DNA of 64,000 nucleotides, from assembly GCA_019247715.1 (NCBI GenBank), contig JAFBAO010000023.1, positions 1-64,000 of the forward strand. The letters are read 5' to 3'. Under the pieces are notes generated by a model. That model saw only the letters and a program-made list of their open reading frames with translations, had not been told where the DNA came from and searched no databases. The position numbers were made by a program, and so were the translations under genes. Shown piece after piece: positions 34,972 through 44,458 of this stretch. This stretch comes from Caulobacteraceae bacterium (GTDB taxonomy: Bacteria > Pseudomonadota > Alphaproteobacteria > Caulobacterales > Caulobacteraceae). Each line of letters begins with the position of its first letter. Position 1 is the stretch's first letter.

Positions 34972-37617
34972 CTAAGGGGACTTCTTCGCCTTCGCCGCCT
35001 TCCCCGACTTAGCCTTTGAGGCTTTCCCCTTCGCGGGCTTGGCCTTCGTCGCCGGCTTGGCCGCCCGGGCTGGGGCCGGACGACGGCGGCCGCGGCCTGC
35101 GGGCTTGGCGGCGCGGGCGGCCAGCAGCTTCATCGCCTCTTCGAGGGTCAGCGCGGCCGGGTCAGAGCCCTTGGGCACGTTGGCGTTGGCGTTCCCGTGC
35201 TTGACGTAGGGGCCGTAGCGGCCGGCGAGCACCCGCACCGGCGCGCCGTCCTCCGGATGCGCGCCCAGCTCCTTCAGCACCTGCGGCTCGCTGCGCGTCC
35301 GGCCGCCGGACCGCTTCTCGTCCAGCACCGTCACCGCGCGGTTGAGGCCGACGTCGAACACCTCGTCCGCCGAGCCCAGGCTGGCGTAGGTTCCGTTGTG
35401 CTGGACATAGGGGCCGTAGCGGCCGATCCCGGCCAGGATCGGCTGGCCGTCCTCCGGATGGGCGCCCACCTCGCGCGGCAGGCGCAGCAGCCTGAGCGCC
35501 TTGTCCAGATCCACCGCAGGCGGCGGCCAGTCCTTGGGGAGGCTGGCGCGTTTCGGCTTGTCGCCCTGCGCTTCCACGTACGGCCCGAACCGGCCGGTCT
35601 TCAGCCAGACCGCCTGGCCGGTGGCCGGATCGAGCCCGAGTTCGCGTTCGGCCGCTTCGGCCGGCTCCTCGCCGGTGTCCTGGGCGATGGGGCGGGTGTA
35701 GCGGCACTCCGGGTAGTTGGAGCAGCCGATGAACGCGCCGTAGCGTCCGGTCTTCAGCGATAGACGCCCGGCGCCACAGCTCGGGCAGGCGCGCGGGTCG
35801 GCGCCGTCGCCCTTGTCGGGAAAGATGTGGGGGCCCAGCGCCTCGTTGAGAGCCTCCAGCACCTGGCCCATCCGAAGCTCGCCGATCTCGCCCACCGAGG
35901 CGTGGAACTCCTTCCAGAAATCCCGAAGCAAGGTCTTCCAGTCGAGGTCGCCGGCCGACACCAGGTCGAGCTTCTCCTCCAGGTCGGCGGTGAAGTCGTA
36001 TTCGACGTAGCGTCGGAAAAACTGCTCGAGGAAGGCCGTCACCAGCCGCCCGGCGTCCTCGGGGACGAAGCGGGCCTTGTCCATCCGCACGTAGTTCCGG
36101 TCGCGCAGGACCGAGAGGATGGAGGCGTAGGTGGAGGGGCGCCCGATCCCCAGCTCCTCCATCTTCTTCACCAGGGAGGCTTCCGAGTATCGCGGCGGCG
36201 GTTCGGTGAAATGCTGCTGCGCCCTAGCCTCGCGCACGCCGGCCGGCGCGCCTTGGGCGACCGCGGGCAGCCGCCCGGCGAAATCGCCCGCCTCGGCGTC
36301 GGCGCCGTTGGCCGCGGTGGCTTCGGGATCGTCGCGGCCTTCTTCGTAGACTTTCAGATAGCCGTCGAAGAGGACCACCTGGCCGGTGGCGCGCAGGCCC
36401 GTGCGGGCGTCGGCGCTGTCGAGGTCGATGGTGGTGCGCTCGATCCGGGCCGCCTCCATCTGCGAGGCCATCATCCGCTTCCAGATCAGCTCGTAGAGCC
36501 GCCCGAGGTCACTCTCGAGCCGGAGCGAGCCTGGATTGCGCGCGAGGCTTGTGGGCCGGATAGCCTCGTGGGCCTCCTGGGCGTTCTTGGCCTTGGTGCG
36601 GTAGTGGCGGGCGGCCTCGGGAACGTAAGCGGCGCCATAGAGCCCGCCGATGACCCGCCGCGCCTCCTCCAGCGCCTCGGGCGCGCTCTGGACCCCGTCG
36701 GTGCGCATGTAGGTGATGAGGCCTACCGTCTCTCCGCCCACGTCGACGCCCTCATAGAGCTTCTGGGCGGCCTGCATGGTGCGCTGGGCCGAGAAGCCCA
36801 GCTTGCGGGCCGCCTCCTGCTGCAGGGTGGAGGTCGTAAAGGGCGGCGGCGGACTGCGCCTGGCCGGCTTCTTCTCAACCGCCGAGACCTTGAACGCGGC
36901 CCGCTCGACCGCCGCCTTGGCCGCCTGGGCGGACGCCGCATCGCCGAGGTCGAACTTGCCGAGCCGCTTGCCCTCGTGCTTGACGAGCCGGGCGACGAAG
37001 GGATCCCCGCCGGCCGCGACATCGGCCTCGACGCTCCAGTATTCCCGGGTCCGGAAGCGCTCGATCTCCAGCTCGCGGTCGACGATGAGCCGCAGCGCCA
37101 CCGATTGCACCCGGCCGGCCGAGCGTGCGCCGGGCAGCTTGCGCCAGAGGACGGGCGAAAGGGTGAAGCCCACCAGATAGTCCAGGGCGCGGCGGGCGAG
37201 ATAGGCCTCCACCAGCTCCATGTCGATGGCGCGCGGGTTCTTCATGGCCTCGGTCACCGCCGTGCGGGTGATGGCGTTGAAGACCACGCGCTCCACCTCG
37301 GCGCCCTTCAGGGCCCGCCGCTTGTTCAGCACCTCCAGCACGTGCCAGCTGATCGCCTCGCCCTCCCGGTCGGGGTCGGTGGCGAGAATCAGCCGGTCGG
37401 CGCCCTTGGCCGCCTCGGCGATCTCCGAGAGCCGCTTGGCCGACTTGGCGTCCACGTCCCAGGTCATGGCGAAGTCCTGGTCGGGCAGGACCGAACCGTC
37501 CTTGGAAGGCAGATCGCGTACGTGACCGTAGGAGGCCAGCACCTTGTAGTCCGGTCCGAGATACCGATTTATGGTCTTGGCCTTGGCCGGACTTTCGACG
37601 ACGACGACGTTCTTCAA
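34972..37617 (-). CDS. topA: DNA topoisomerase I (type IA)
   Basis: TopA relaxes negative supercoils. The 881-residue product has the Toprim domain (VVVESPAKAKTI at the N-terminus, ATDPDREGEAISWH at about residues 79-92), the catalytic Tyr in GLITYMRTDG (about residue 305), one Cys4 zinc finger (CPSCG...CSNYPEC, about residues 615-645), three GRYGPYV-type C-terminal repeats and a Lys/Ala-rich basic tail. It starts with TTG at 37617. The dprA gene that often precedes topA in alphaproteobacteria is absent; the upstream neighbour is a divergent MFS gene. Confidence 0.97.
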   Translation of the reverse strand: MKNVVVVESPAKAKTINRYLGPDYKVLASYGHVRDLPSKDGSVLPDQDFAMTWDVDAKSAKRLSEIAEAAKGADRLILATDPDREGEAISWHVLEVLNKRRALKGAEVERVVFNAITRTAVTEAMKNPRAIDMELVEAYLARRALDYLVGFTLSPVLWRKLPGARSAGRVQSVALRLIVDRELEIERFRTREYWSVEADVAAGGDPFVARLVKHEGKRLGKFDLGDAASAQAAKAAVERAAFKVSAVEKKPARRSPPPPFTTSTLQQEAARKLGFSAQRTMQAAQKLYEGVDVGGETVGLITYMRTDGVQSAPEALEEARRVIGGLYGAAYVPEAARHYRTKAKNAQEAHEAIRPTSLARNPGSLRLESDLGRLYELIWKRMMASQMEAARIERTTIDLDSADARTGLRATGQVVLFDGYLKVYEEGRDDPEATAANGADAEAGDFAGRLPAVAQGAPAGVREARAQQHFTEPPPRYSEASLVKKMEELGIGRPSTYASILSVLRDRNYVRMDKARFVPEDAGRLVTAFLEQFFRRYVEYDFTADLEEKLDLVSAGDLDWKTLLRDFWKEFHASVGEIGELRMGQVLEALNEALGPHIFPDKGDGADPRACPSCGAGRLSLKTGRYGAFIGCSNYPECRYTRPIAQDTGEEPAEAAERELGLDPATGQAVWLKTGRFGPYVEAQGDKPKRASLPKDWPPPAVDLDKALRLLRLPREVGAHPEDGQPILAGIGRYGPYVQHNGTYASLGSADEVFDVGLNRAVTVLDEKRSGGRTRSEPQVLKELGAHPEDGAPVRVLAGRYGPYVKHGNANANVPKGSDPAALTLEEAMKLLAARAAKPAGRGRRRPAPARAAKPATKAKPAKGKASKAKSGKAAKAKKSP

Positions 37618-37854
37618 GCGGGCAAAGTCGGGGGCTGCGGGCCGGGGAGGACCCTGGGAAGGCGCGGAAAGTGGGGGCGAGGCCGGGGCTCTGTCAACGG
37701 CCGGCTGGGAGGCGGACGGTGTCGAGGCCGCCCAGGCCGCACGTCATGCAGGAGTCGCCGACCTGGGCTGTCAGGGCGACTCGTCCTTTCTCCGGACCTG
37801 GCGCGTTGACCCCGGACGCCTCTCTCGGATTCGTCAATCGGAGTCGCCGCATCC

Positions 37855-39375
37855 ATGGCATCACCCCAGGACGTCGCCAACCGGATACCGATCACGGTGT
37901 GCCTGATGCTGGCGACGCTCATGAACTCGCTCGATGGCACGATCGCCAACGTCGCCCTCCCGCACATGCAAGGCAGCTTCTCGGCCTCCCAGGACCAGAT
38001 GACCTGGGTTCTCACCTCCTACATCGTGGCGACCGCGATCATGACCCCGCTGACCGGATGGCTCGCCGGACGGTTCGGCGCCGAGCAGGTCTTCCTGGTG
38101 TCCATCGCGGGCTTCACCGTCGCCTCGATGTTGTGTGGCTCGGCGACCAATCTCGCTCAGATCGTGGTCTACCGGCTGCTGCAGGGCCTTTGCGGCGCTT
38201 CCCTCATGCCGCTTTCGCAATCGGTGATGCTCGACCTCTTTCCGCCTCAGCAGGTAGGCCAGGTAATGGCCATCTGGGGCGCGGGCGCGCTGCTCGGTCC
38301 GATCTTCGGGCCACTGCTCGGCGGCTGGCTCACCGACAATTTCTCCTGGCGGTGGGTATTCTACATCAACCTTCCGGTGGGCGTCCTGGCTTTCGCCGGG
38401 GTTTGGCTCTTCATGTCAAAAGGGGGAGGGGCGCGCGGACGTCGGCTGGACTTCTTGGGTTACGGCGCGCTGGTGGCGTTCGTCGCCGGTCTTCAGCTCG
38501 TTCTCGACCGAGGCCCCACCCAGGATTGGTTCTCTTCCAGGGAGGTCTGGGCCGAGGCCATCTTGGCCGCGATCGGCCTCTACCTGTTCGTCATGCAAAC
38601 CCTCACCGCGCGTCAGCCCTTCTTCGATCGGGCGCTGCTTCGCGATCGGAACTTCCTCGCCGGCAACCTGTTCGGCGTGGCGCTGAGCGTCCTGCTGTTC
38701 TCCACCATGGCCCTGCAGCCGCCGCTGATGCAGGGGCTGATGGGTTATCCGGTGTTCGCGGCGGGGATGGCCATGATGCCCCGTGGCGTCGGCTCGTTCG
38801 TCTCCATGCTGGCGGTGGGACGGGTCATCGGGCGCATCGACTCGCGGGTGCTACTGGGGCTCGGGCTGGGGGCGTCCGGCGTCGCGCTCTTCCAGATGAG
38901 CCACTTCAGCCTCGACATGACCGTCACGCCGTTCGTGGTCAGCGGAATAATCCAGGGCCTGGGCATGGGGTTCATGTTCGTGCCGATGACGGTGCTGACC
39001 TTTGCGACCCTCGGCCCCGCGCTTCGCCCGGAGGGCGCCTCCGCCTACGCCCTGGTGCGCAGCCTGGGACAAAGCGTGGGCATCTCGGTCATGGAGGCGA
39101 CATTCACCCGCCAGGCCGCGGTCTCCCATGCCGACCTCGCCGCCAAGGTTCAGCCGGGGAACCCAGCGTTCGGCGACTTCTTTTCCCGCGTGAATCCCAT
39201 GACCTCCGGGGGCCTGGAAGGACTGAACGTCGAGATCACCCGCCAGTCGGCCATGGTGGGCTACATTGACGTCTTCCACCTGATGTCCGTGGTTGCGCTG
39301 GCCATGATCCCGCTGGTCCTGCTCCTCCGGCCTCCGAAGCAGGCCCGGGAGCTGGCGGCGATGCCAGTGGAATAG
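37855..39375 (+). CDS. DHA2-family MFS multidrug exporter (EmrB/QacA type, 14 TM)
   Basis: The 506-residue membrane protein belongs to the 14-TM drug:H+ antiporters. It has LMNSLDGTIANVALPHM in TM1 (motif D1), GWLAGRFGAEQVFL (motif A) and GAGALLGPIFGPLLGGWLTD in TM5 (motif C, about residues 141-160). EmrB proteins usually work with a periplasmic adaptor EmrA, but none is adjacent, so it may pump alone or use an adaptor elsewhere. It is divergent from topA across 237 bases in which I saw no clear site. Tandem palindromic repeats follow its stop. Confidence 0.9.
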   Translation: MASPQDVANRIPITVCLMLATLMNSLDGTIANVALPHMQGSFSASQDQMTWVLTSYIVATAIMTPLTGWLAGRFGAEQVFLVSIAGFTVASMLCGSATNLAQIVVYRLLQGLCGASLMPLSQSVMLDLFPPQQVGQVMAIWGAGALLGPIFGPLLGGWLTDNFSWRWVFYINLPVGVLAFAGVWLFMSKGGGARGRRLDFLGYGALVAFVAGLQLVLDRGPTQDWFSSREVWAEAILAAIGLYLFVMQTLTARQPFFDRALLRDRNFLAGNLFGVALSVLLFSTMALQPPLMQGLMGYPVFAAGMAMMPRGVGSFVSMLAVGRVIGRIDSRVLLGLGLGASGVALFQMSHFSLDMTVTPFVVSGIIQGLGMGFMFVPMTVLTFATLGPALRPEGASAYALVRSLGQSVGISVMEATFTRQAAVSHADLAAKVQPGNPAFGDFFSRVNPMTSGGLEGLNVEITRQSAMVGYIDVFHLMSVVALAMIPLVLLLRPPKQARELAAMPVE

Positions 39376-39386
39376 CGGGCCTAGTC

Positions 39387-39462
39387 TAGTGTCGTGAATT
39401 TCAAGTTCGCTCGATTGATGGGGCGGGCGCCGAAGCGAACTTCAAATTCGTAAACCACACTA
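39387..39462. repeat. Palindromic repeat, copy A
   Basis: The 76-base imperfect palindrome has the outer arms TAGTGT/ACACTA and an inner stem of 16 bases with one mismatch (GAATTTCAAGTTCGCT at 39396-39411 against AGCGAACTTCAAATTC at 39434-39449). It lies between the convergent DHA2 exporter and glycosyltransferase genes, and is followed by a related copy. Confidence 0.7.
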
Positions 39463-39476
39463 AATTCAAAGCTTTG

Positions 39477-39550
39477 CTAGTGTCCTTGTGAGTCCGAAGT
39501 TCGCTCGGCGCCGATCCCATCCACTGGCGAACTTCGGCCTCGGACACTAG
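39477..39550. repeat. Palindromic repeat, copy B
   Basis: The 74-base palindrome has perfect outer arms CTAGTGTCC/GGACACTAG (39477-39485 and 39542-39550) and a perfect inner stem CCGAAGTTCGC/GCGAACTTCGG (39494-39504 and 39527-39537). It shares the GAAGTTCGC core and TAGTGT ends with copy A. Its right end includes the stop codon of the glycosyltransferase gene (39547-39549), so it may act on that mRNA's 3' end. Confidence 0.75.
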
Positions 39551-40677
39551 TCGATCCGCGAGGCCTGGCCGATGGCGTCCCGCCAGGCGTTGGCGAAGGC
39601 CTGCGGCGTGAACCTCCGGATCGAGTCGGCCAGTTGCGATCGGCGCCGCTCCGCCTCCGGAGCCGGCATCTCCACCAGCCTGCGCATGGCGCCCGCGATG
39701 TCGTCGGCGTCGCCGGGGTCGACCAGCAATGCGCCGTCGCCGGCCACTTCGTGCAGGACGCCGCCGGCGGAGACGAGCGGCGTCAGGCCCCGCGCTATGG
39801 CCTCGGCCACCGGAACGCCGAACCCCTCGAGCAAGCTCGGAAGCACGAAGCCGGCCGCGTGGGCGTAAAGCCAGTTGAGGACCGGGTCGCTCACGAATCC
39901 CAGCAGCCGCACGCCGGGGGTTCGACGGGCCGCCTCGATGATCGCCTCGTGACCCGGTTCGCGGCCGCCGCAAAGGACGTATCCCACCCCGCGCGCGGCC
40001 AGCCCCGAGCGCTGGAACGCTTCGATGGCGCGCTTCTGGTTCTTGCGCGCGCCAAGGCCGCCCACCGTGAGCAGGAAGGGCTTGGCGACGCCGGGCGCCG
40101 GCGACTGCTTGGCCGCCATGATTTCGGAGCGAAGTGGCGGGTAGATCACCCGGGAGCTTGCGAACGCGCCGTCGAAGAGTTCGTGGAACGCGGTCTGCGA
40201 GGCGCGGCTCACGAAGACCATGTGCGGCCCGACGTCGGTGATCTCGGCGTAGGCCTTGCGGTAGGCCGCGGTCACCGGCCGGTCAAAGAGGCCCGGGTGG
40301 GTGAGCGGCCCGACGTCGTGACAGAGGACGAGATCGCGCGACGACAGGCGATGCAGGAGCGTCGTGAAGGGATCCATGTGCGCCACGGGTCGGCGGCGGC
40401 GCTGCCTCGGCGTCAGTCGGTCGAATGCGGCCCAGCGGACGCGGGCGTTCACCTCCAGGCTCAGGAGCCGGCCGATGACCTTGGCGGTCAGGCCGCCGGG
40501 AACCGAATCCAAGGCAAGGCGCCAGAAGAGTTGGCGATGCAGGAGGTCGCTCGTCACCTCGATGAGATCGCGACCGTGGAAATACTTGCCGGTCTTGTCG
40601 TGCAGAGCCAGGGAGAATTCGATGTCGGCGCCGTTCCCGGCGACCGGGCGGCCTCTTTCGGTGCGGACGGCGTTCAC
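39547..40677 (-). CDS. Glycosyltransferase family 4-like protein (second GT of the operon)
   Basis: From the GTG at 40677 the product is 376 residues and looks like a GT-B retaining glycosyltransferase. The C-terminal half carries LLTVGGLGARKNQKRAIEAF (about residues 200-219) and the donor-binding LPSLLEGFGVPVAEAIARG motif with the EGFG Glu. The acceptor side is less typical and may be specific to its polymer. The start overlaps the stop of the upstream glycosyltransferase in GTGA, so the two are coupled. The sugar and acceptor are unknown. Confidence 0.85.
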   Translation of the reverse strand: MNAVRTERGRPVAGNGADIEFSLALHDKTGKYFHGRDLIEVTSDLLHRQLFWRLALDSVPGGLTAKVIGRLLSLEVNARVRWAAFDRLTPRQRRRRPVAHMDPFTTLLHRLSSRDLVLCHDVGPLTHPGLFDRPVTAAYRKAYAEITDVGPHMVFVSRASQTAFHELFDGAFASSRVIYPPLRSEIMAAKQSPAPGVAKPFLLTVGGLGARKNQKRAIEAFQRSGLAARGVGYVLCGGREPGHEAIIEAARRTPGVRLLGFVSDPVLNWLYAHAAGFVLPSLLEGFGVPVAEAIARGLTPLVSAGGVLHEVAGDGALLVDPGDADDIAGAMRRLVEMPAPEAERRRSQLADSIRRFTPQAFANAWRDAIGQASRID

Positions 40678-41849
40678 GCGCCGCGCCCCGCGCGCTCGGC
40701 GACGCCTTCGACGATCGCCATGAGCCTGCGCGCGCTGTCTTCCCAGCGATAGAGCGCCGCTCTCACGCGGCCCGCCTCCCGCAGGCGCAGCCTGAGCCGT
40801 CGCTCGTAAAGCGACTGGATCGCCGCCGCCCAGGCCGCGGGGTCGCGCTCGTCGGCGTACAGGGCAGCGCCGCCGCAGACTTCCGGAAGCGCCCCGCACG
40901 GCGCCACGATGGTCGGACAGTCGACGCTCATCGCCTCCATCGGGGGAAGGCCGAAACCCTCGGTCGTGGATGGAAAGGCCAGGCAGTGGGCGTTTTCGTA
41001 AAGCGCCCGCAATTCTGCATCCGACGTGCGGCCGGCGAAGATCGTCCCGGGGGGCGCCGGGGCGCCGGCGGCCGCGAAGGCGGCCTCCCGGTCGCCGCCC
41101 GCCACCACCAGGGCGAGCCCACGCAGCGCGTGGGCGGCGAAGGCCCTGAAGAGCAGCCCGACGTTCTTGTGCTTCTGCGCGCCGGCGGCGGCGAGGACGT
41201 AGCCGCCGGGCGTGAGCTTCAGCCGCGCAAGGATGGCTCCGTCCGGGACGATGGGCTGCATGTGATCGACGCCGTTGCGCACCACGTCGATCTTCTCCGG
41301 CGAGGCGACCCGGAACTGCGCCAGACGATCGCGCGAGTAGTCCGAGACGGTCAGGATGCGCGCCGAGCCTCGTCCGATGCGGGGGAGGGCGAAACGATAC
41401 CACGCGCGAAAGGGCGCGGGGTAGGAGTCGGGCGTCAGGAACACCTGGGCGTCGTGGATCATGGTCACCGATCGGCGATGCCGCAGAGGCGCGAGGTTGC
41501 AGAGGTTCACGAGCACCTCGCCGCGGGCGGCGCCAGGCAGCTCGAGCTGTTCCCACGCTTGCCACGTGAGACGCCCCACGCGTCGGCGCTCGATCACCTC
41601 GAGCGGAAGGGCGCCGTCGGCGTCCTTTGGGCACAGCAGGATCCATCGCCGGCGTTGACCGCCCTGCGCCAGCACCTTGTCCAGGTGGGTGATCAGGGCG
41701 CCGGCCACGCGGTGGACCCCGGTGGGCGGCGCGCTCAGGAACTTGCCGTTGAGCATGATGGTCGCTGGCGGGCCGCCGACATCGTCCCGGCGAGCGGCGC
41801 CCGCGTCCCGGCGACGCCGACGGGGCAGGCGGGCGCCTCGGCTATTCAT
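40674..41849 (-). CDS. Glycosyltransferase family 4-like protein (first GT of the operon)
   Basis: This GT-B glycosyltransferase has LNGKFLSAPPTGVHRVAGALI near the N-terminus (about residues 33-53), GGYVLAAAGAQKHKNVGLL, and FPSTTEGFGLPPMEAMSVDCP with the conserved Glu for nucleotide-sugar binding. The ATG at 41849 overlaps the TPR-protein stop (ATGA) and gives 391 residues; an ATG at 41756 gives 360 residues and begins exactly at the family homology, so the Arg-rich 31-residue extension may be untranslated. Its stop overlaps the next glycosyltransferase start. Confidence 0.87.
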   Translation of the reverse strand: MNSRGARLPRRRRRDAGAARRDDVGGPPATIMLNGKFLSAPPTGVHRVAGALITHLDKVLAQGGQRRRWILLCPKDADGALPLEVIERRRVGRLTWQAWEQLELPGAARGEVLVNLCNLAPLRHRRSVTMIHDAQVFLTPDSYPAPFRAWYRFALPRIGRGSARILTVSDYSRDRLAQFRVASPEKIDVVRNGVDHMQPIVPDGAILARLKLTPGGYVLAAAGAQKHKNVGLLFRAFAAHALRGLALVVAGGDREAAFAAAGAPAPPGTIFAGRTSDAELRALYENAHCLAFPSTTEGFGLPPMEAMSVDCPTIVAPCGALPEVCGGAALYADERDPAAWAAAIQSLYERRLRLRLREAGRVRAALYRWEDSARRLMAIVEGVAERAGRGA

Positions 41850-43261
41850 CCAGCTTGCCGAGCCGGCTGGGGCGCCCTGACACGCAGCGCCGCGGCGGCT
41901 TGCGCGACGACAGCGGTCCAGTCGCCTGGACGCGGCTGGCGCAGGAGCCTCAGGGATGGATACCACGGGGTCTCGTCGCCCTCGATCCGCCAGCGCCAGT
42001 CCGGGGCGAAAGGCAACAAGGCCCACGCAGGGCGCCCCATGGCGCCCGCCAGGTGGAGGACGCTGGTGTCGACGCTGATCAGCAGATCGAGTCGCGCGAG
42101 GGCCGCGGCGGTGTCGAGGAAATCGGCGATCTCGAGGTCGGCCCGCGTCAAGGGCCCGCCGTCCGCCTCGGCGGCGCGCGCGCCCTTCTGCAGCGAGACC
42201 AGCTCGACGTTCGCGACCTCGCTAAGGGCCGCGAGCAGCGTCTGGAGCGGGATGCTGCGGTTGCGGTCGTCCGGGTGGGTAGGATTGCCGGCCCAGACCA
42301 GGCCGACCCGCAGGCGCCCGGTCTGCGGCAGACGGATCGCCCAGGGTGCTGCGCGATCCGCGGGCGCGCCGATGTAAGGCGCCGCGCAGCTGTCGGGCGC
42401 GCAAAAGCCGGGCAGCGCCGGAAGGTCCGCCAGCGGGAACCACAGGTCGGCGCCCGGCGCCGGCTCGTCGGCCGGCGCAAAGCGCTCCACGCCTTCGACC
42501 TGCGAGATCAAGGCGGCGAGCTCTCTTTGCGCGCGCAGGATCACCCGCCCGCCGCGGTCGCGCACGAGCCGGGCGAACCGGGCGAACATGATGGTGTCGC
42601 CCAGGCCCTGATGCGCTTCCAGCAGGATCCGGCGCCCCCCGAGCGGCTCGCCGCGCCATCTCGCCAGCCCGGGCGGCGGCGGCGCGGCGGGCTGCAGGGC
42701 GTGGTGAAGGGCGAAACCGGCGAAGGCGGCGTTGAAATCCCCCGCAAGGCCGTCGAGCGCCGCAAGGTTCCACCTCGCCAACCCGTCGCGCGGATCGCCC
42801 TGCAGCAGGGTCATGTAATAGGGCCGCGCCGCGCCAAGGTCGCCTTGAGCGCGCAGGACGTTGGCGAGGTTCAGGCGGGCGGCCCGGGAGTGCGGATTGG
42901 CCGCCAGGATGTTCGAATAGGCCTGGGTCGCGCCGGCGGCGTCACCGACTTCCCGCAGCGCTCCCGCCAGGTTGAGGTGGGCGACCTCGTCGCGCGGGTC
43001 GGCGCGGACCGCGCGGGCGAAAAGGCGCAGCGCCTCCTTGAAGCGGCCCCGCGCCGCGAGCAGGAGCCCGAGATTGTTGAGGGCCACCGGGTGATGGGGC
43101 GCAATTTCCAGGGCGGCCAGATATTCGCGCTCCGCCTTGCGCGTCCGACCTTCGCCCTCGCAGCAGATGGCCGCCTGCACGCGCAGGTCCGCACGCGTCG
43201 GCCTCGCCTCGCCGGGCCCAGGCCGCGTGCTCCCCATTGCTCGCCCCGGGCGTGTGCGCAT
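41846..43261 (-). CDS. TPR protein with C-terminal GT9-like glycosyltransferase domain
   Basis: The 471-residue protein has an N-terminal helical TPR array (about residues 25-170; repeats such as ALNNLGLLLAARGRFKEALRLFARAVRADPRD) and a C-terminal domain resembling ADP-heptose:LPS heptosyltransferases, with EAHQGLGDTIMFARFARL, VGLVWAGNPTHPDDRNRSIPL and ISVDTSVLHLAGAMGRPAW. Such proteins occur in polysaccharide and flagellin-glycosylation loci. It heads a three-gene coupled operon with two glycosyltransferases. A broken paralogue lies at 60901-62487. An internal ATG at 43237 is an alternative start. Confidence 0.85.
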   Translation of the reverse strand: MRTRPGRAMGSTRPGPGEARPTRADLRVQAAICCEGEGRTRKAEREYLAALEIAPHHPVALNNLGLLLAARGRFKEALRLFARAVRADPRDEVAHLNLAGALREVGDAAGATQAYSNILAANPHSRAARLNLANVLRAQGDLGAARPYYMTLLQGDPRDGLARWNLAALDGLAGDFNAAFAGFALHHALQPAAPPPPGLARWRGEPLGGRRILLEAHQGLGDTIMFARFARLVRDRGGRVILRAQRELAALISQVEGVERFAPADEPAPGADLWFPLADLPALPGFCAPDSCAAPYIGAPADRAAPWAIRLPQTGRLRVGLVWAGNPTHPDDRNRSIPLQTLLAALSEVANVELVSLQKGARAAEADGGPLTRADLEIADFLDTAAALARLDLLISVDTSVLHLAGAMGRPAWALLPFAPDWRWRIEGDETPWYPSLRLLRQPRPGDWTAVVAQAAAALRVRAPQPARQAG

Positions 43262-43411
43262 GTCCCCCGAAAGTCCTGGGCCCCGACGCGGATTTATTGC
43301 GCCTCCAATGTGACGGTTAAGTCGCGGATCAGTCGGTTACAGCGCAGTGTCGCGACAAGTTCACAGAGCTCTGCCAAGAGGTGAGGGGCGTCGGGAACAA
43401 GGTCATCCCAG

Positions 43412-44449
43412 ATGACGACTCTCAGCCCGCCGGATCGATGGGTCCGACCGCGTCCCCGTGCTGGCGGCTTGGTCGCCGCAGGGCTCGTCGGCGCGGGCGT
43501 CGCCATCCTGGCCGCGCCCATCGTCGCCGCCAACTGGACACGCTTGAGCCCGAGTCCCGCAAGCCGCTGGATCGGGCGTCAGCCGAGCCGTCGCACGCCG
43601 CCGCCGGAACGCGTGGGCGCCCCCGGGACCGGCGCGGGACTTTCGGCGGCTGGACCCCCCGCCAGCCCCTCCGCTTCTCTGGCCGCCGCAGCGGCGTTCG
43701 CGCAGAATGCGGCCGTTCCGATCTCGGCGGCGCCGAATCCGCCGTCGGCGCCCTTTCACCTCGGGGCCGCCACGACCCAGGACCGGACCCGATCGATCGA
43801 TTGCCTCGCCGCGGCGATCTACTACGAAGCCGCGTCCGAAAGTCTGCGCGGTCAGCAGGCGGTGGCTCAGGTGGTGGTCAACCGCCTGGCCGCGCCGCGT
43901 TTTCCGAAGACGGTCTGCGGCGTGGTGTTTCAGGGCGCTGCGCGCGAGAGCGGCTGCCAGTTCACGTTCACCTGCGACGGCTCATTGAACCGGGCGCCTT
44001 CGCCGCAGGGCTGGGCGCGAGCCCGCGATGTCGCGACGGCCGCGCTGGGCGGCTATGTCGAGACGTCCGTGGGGCGGGCCACCCACTATCACACCCTCTG
44101 GGTCCGCCCGCAGTGGAGCGCCCAGTTGCTCAAGGTGGCCGTGATCGGCGCCCACATCTTCTACGCGGGTGGCTTGGCCAGCGACGGCGAGGGCGCAAGC
44201 TCGCCGGATGTCGACCCGCTGATGCATGGGAGGGGCGCCGATCCGCAGTCTGCGGACTTCGAAGCGGCCGAACCTCTGGCCGTCATAGCGACGGTCCCCC
44301 AGGCTTCGCCGTTCCGTCCGGCGGCGACTCCGGCTACGCGGTTCGACGACGTCGCCTTGACAGCCCCGGCGTCGCCGCGCTTCGCGCTCGTCCAGCAGCG
44401 TAGGCCGAGCGTCTCCGAACGGCGGCTGCCGGTGCCTCAGGGCTGGTGA
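43412..44449 (+). CDS. SleB-type cell wall hydrolase
   Basis: The 345-residue protein has a short cytoplasmic N-terminus and one hydrophobic segment (about residues 18-40, GGLVAAGLVGAGVAILAAPIVAA), so it is probably anchored or exported. After a Pro/Ser/Ala-rich linker comes a Hydrolase_2 (SleB) domain at about residues 120-250, with DCLAAAIYYEAASES containing the conserved catalytic Glu, QAVAQVVVNRL, and CQFTFTCDGS. It is expected to cleave peptidoglycan glycan strands. It is divergent from the TPR-glycosyltransferase operon and convergent with the sugar transferase. Confidence 0.9.
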   Translation: MTTLSPPDRWVRPRPRAGGLVAAGLVGAGVAILAAPIVAANWTRLSPSPASRWIGRQPSRRTPPPERVGAPGTGAGLSAAGPPASPSASLAAAAAFAQNAAVPISAAPNPPSAPFHLGAATTQDRTRSIDCLAAAIYYEAASESLRGQQAVAQVVVNRLAAPRFPKTVCGVVFQGAARESGCQFTFTCDGSLNRAPSPQGWARARDVATAALGGYVETSVGRATHYHTLWVRPQWSAQLLKVAVIGAHIFYAGGLASDGEGASSPDVDPLMHGRGADPQSADFEAAEPLAVIATVPQASPFRPAATPATRFDDVALTAPASPRFALVQQRRPSVSERRLPVPQGW

Positions 44450-44458
44450 GGGCGCTCT

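Noticed and set aside
35827..37809. 660-codon plus-strand frame opposite topA
   Set aside because: Shadow of topA; topoisomerase motifs on the minus strand are intact.
43262..43411. CtrA-type TTAA-N7-TTAA sites in envelope-gene gaps (also checked 45188-45534 and 48250-48499)
   Set aside because: Isolated TTAA half-sites occur (for example GGTTAAG near 43317) but no correctly spaced pair was found.
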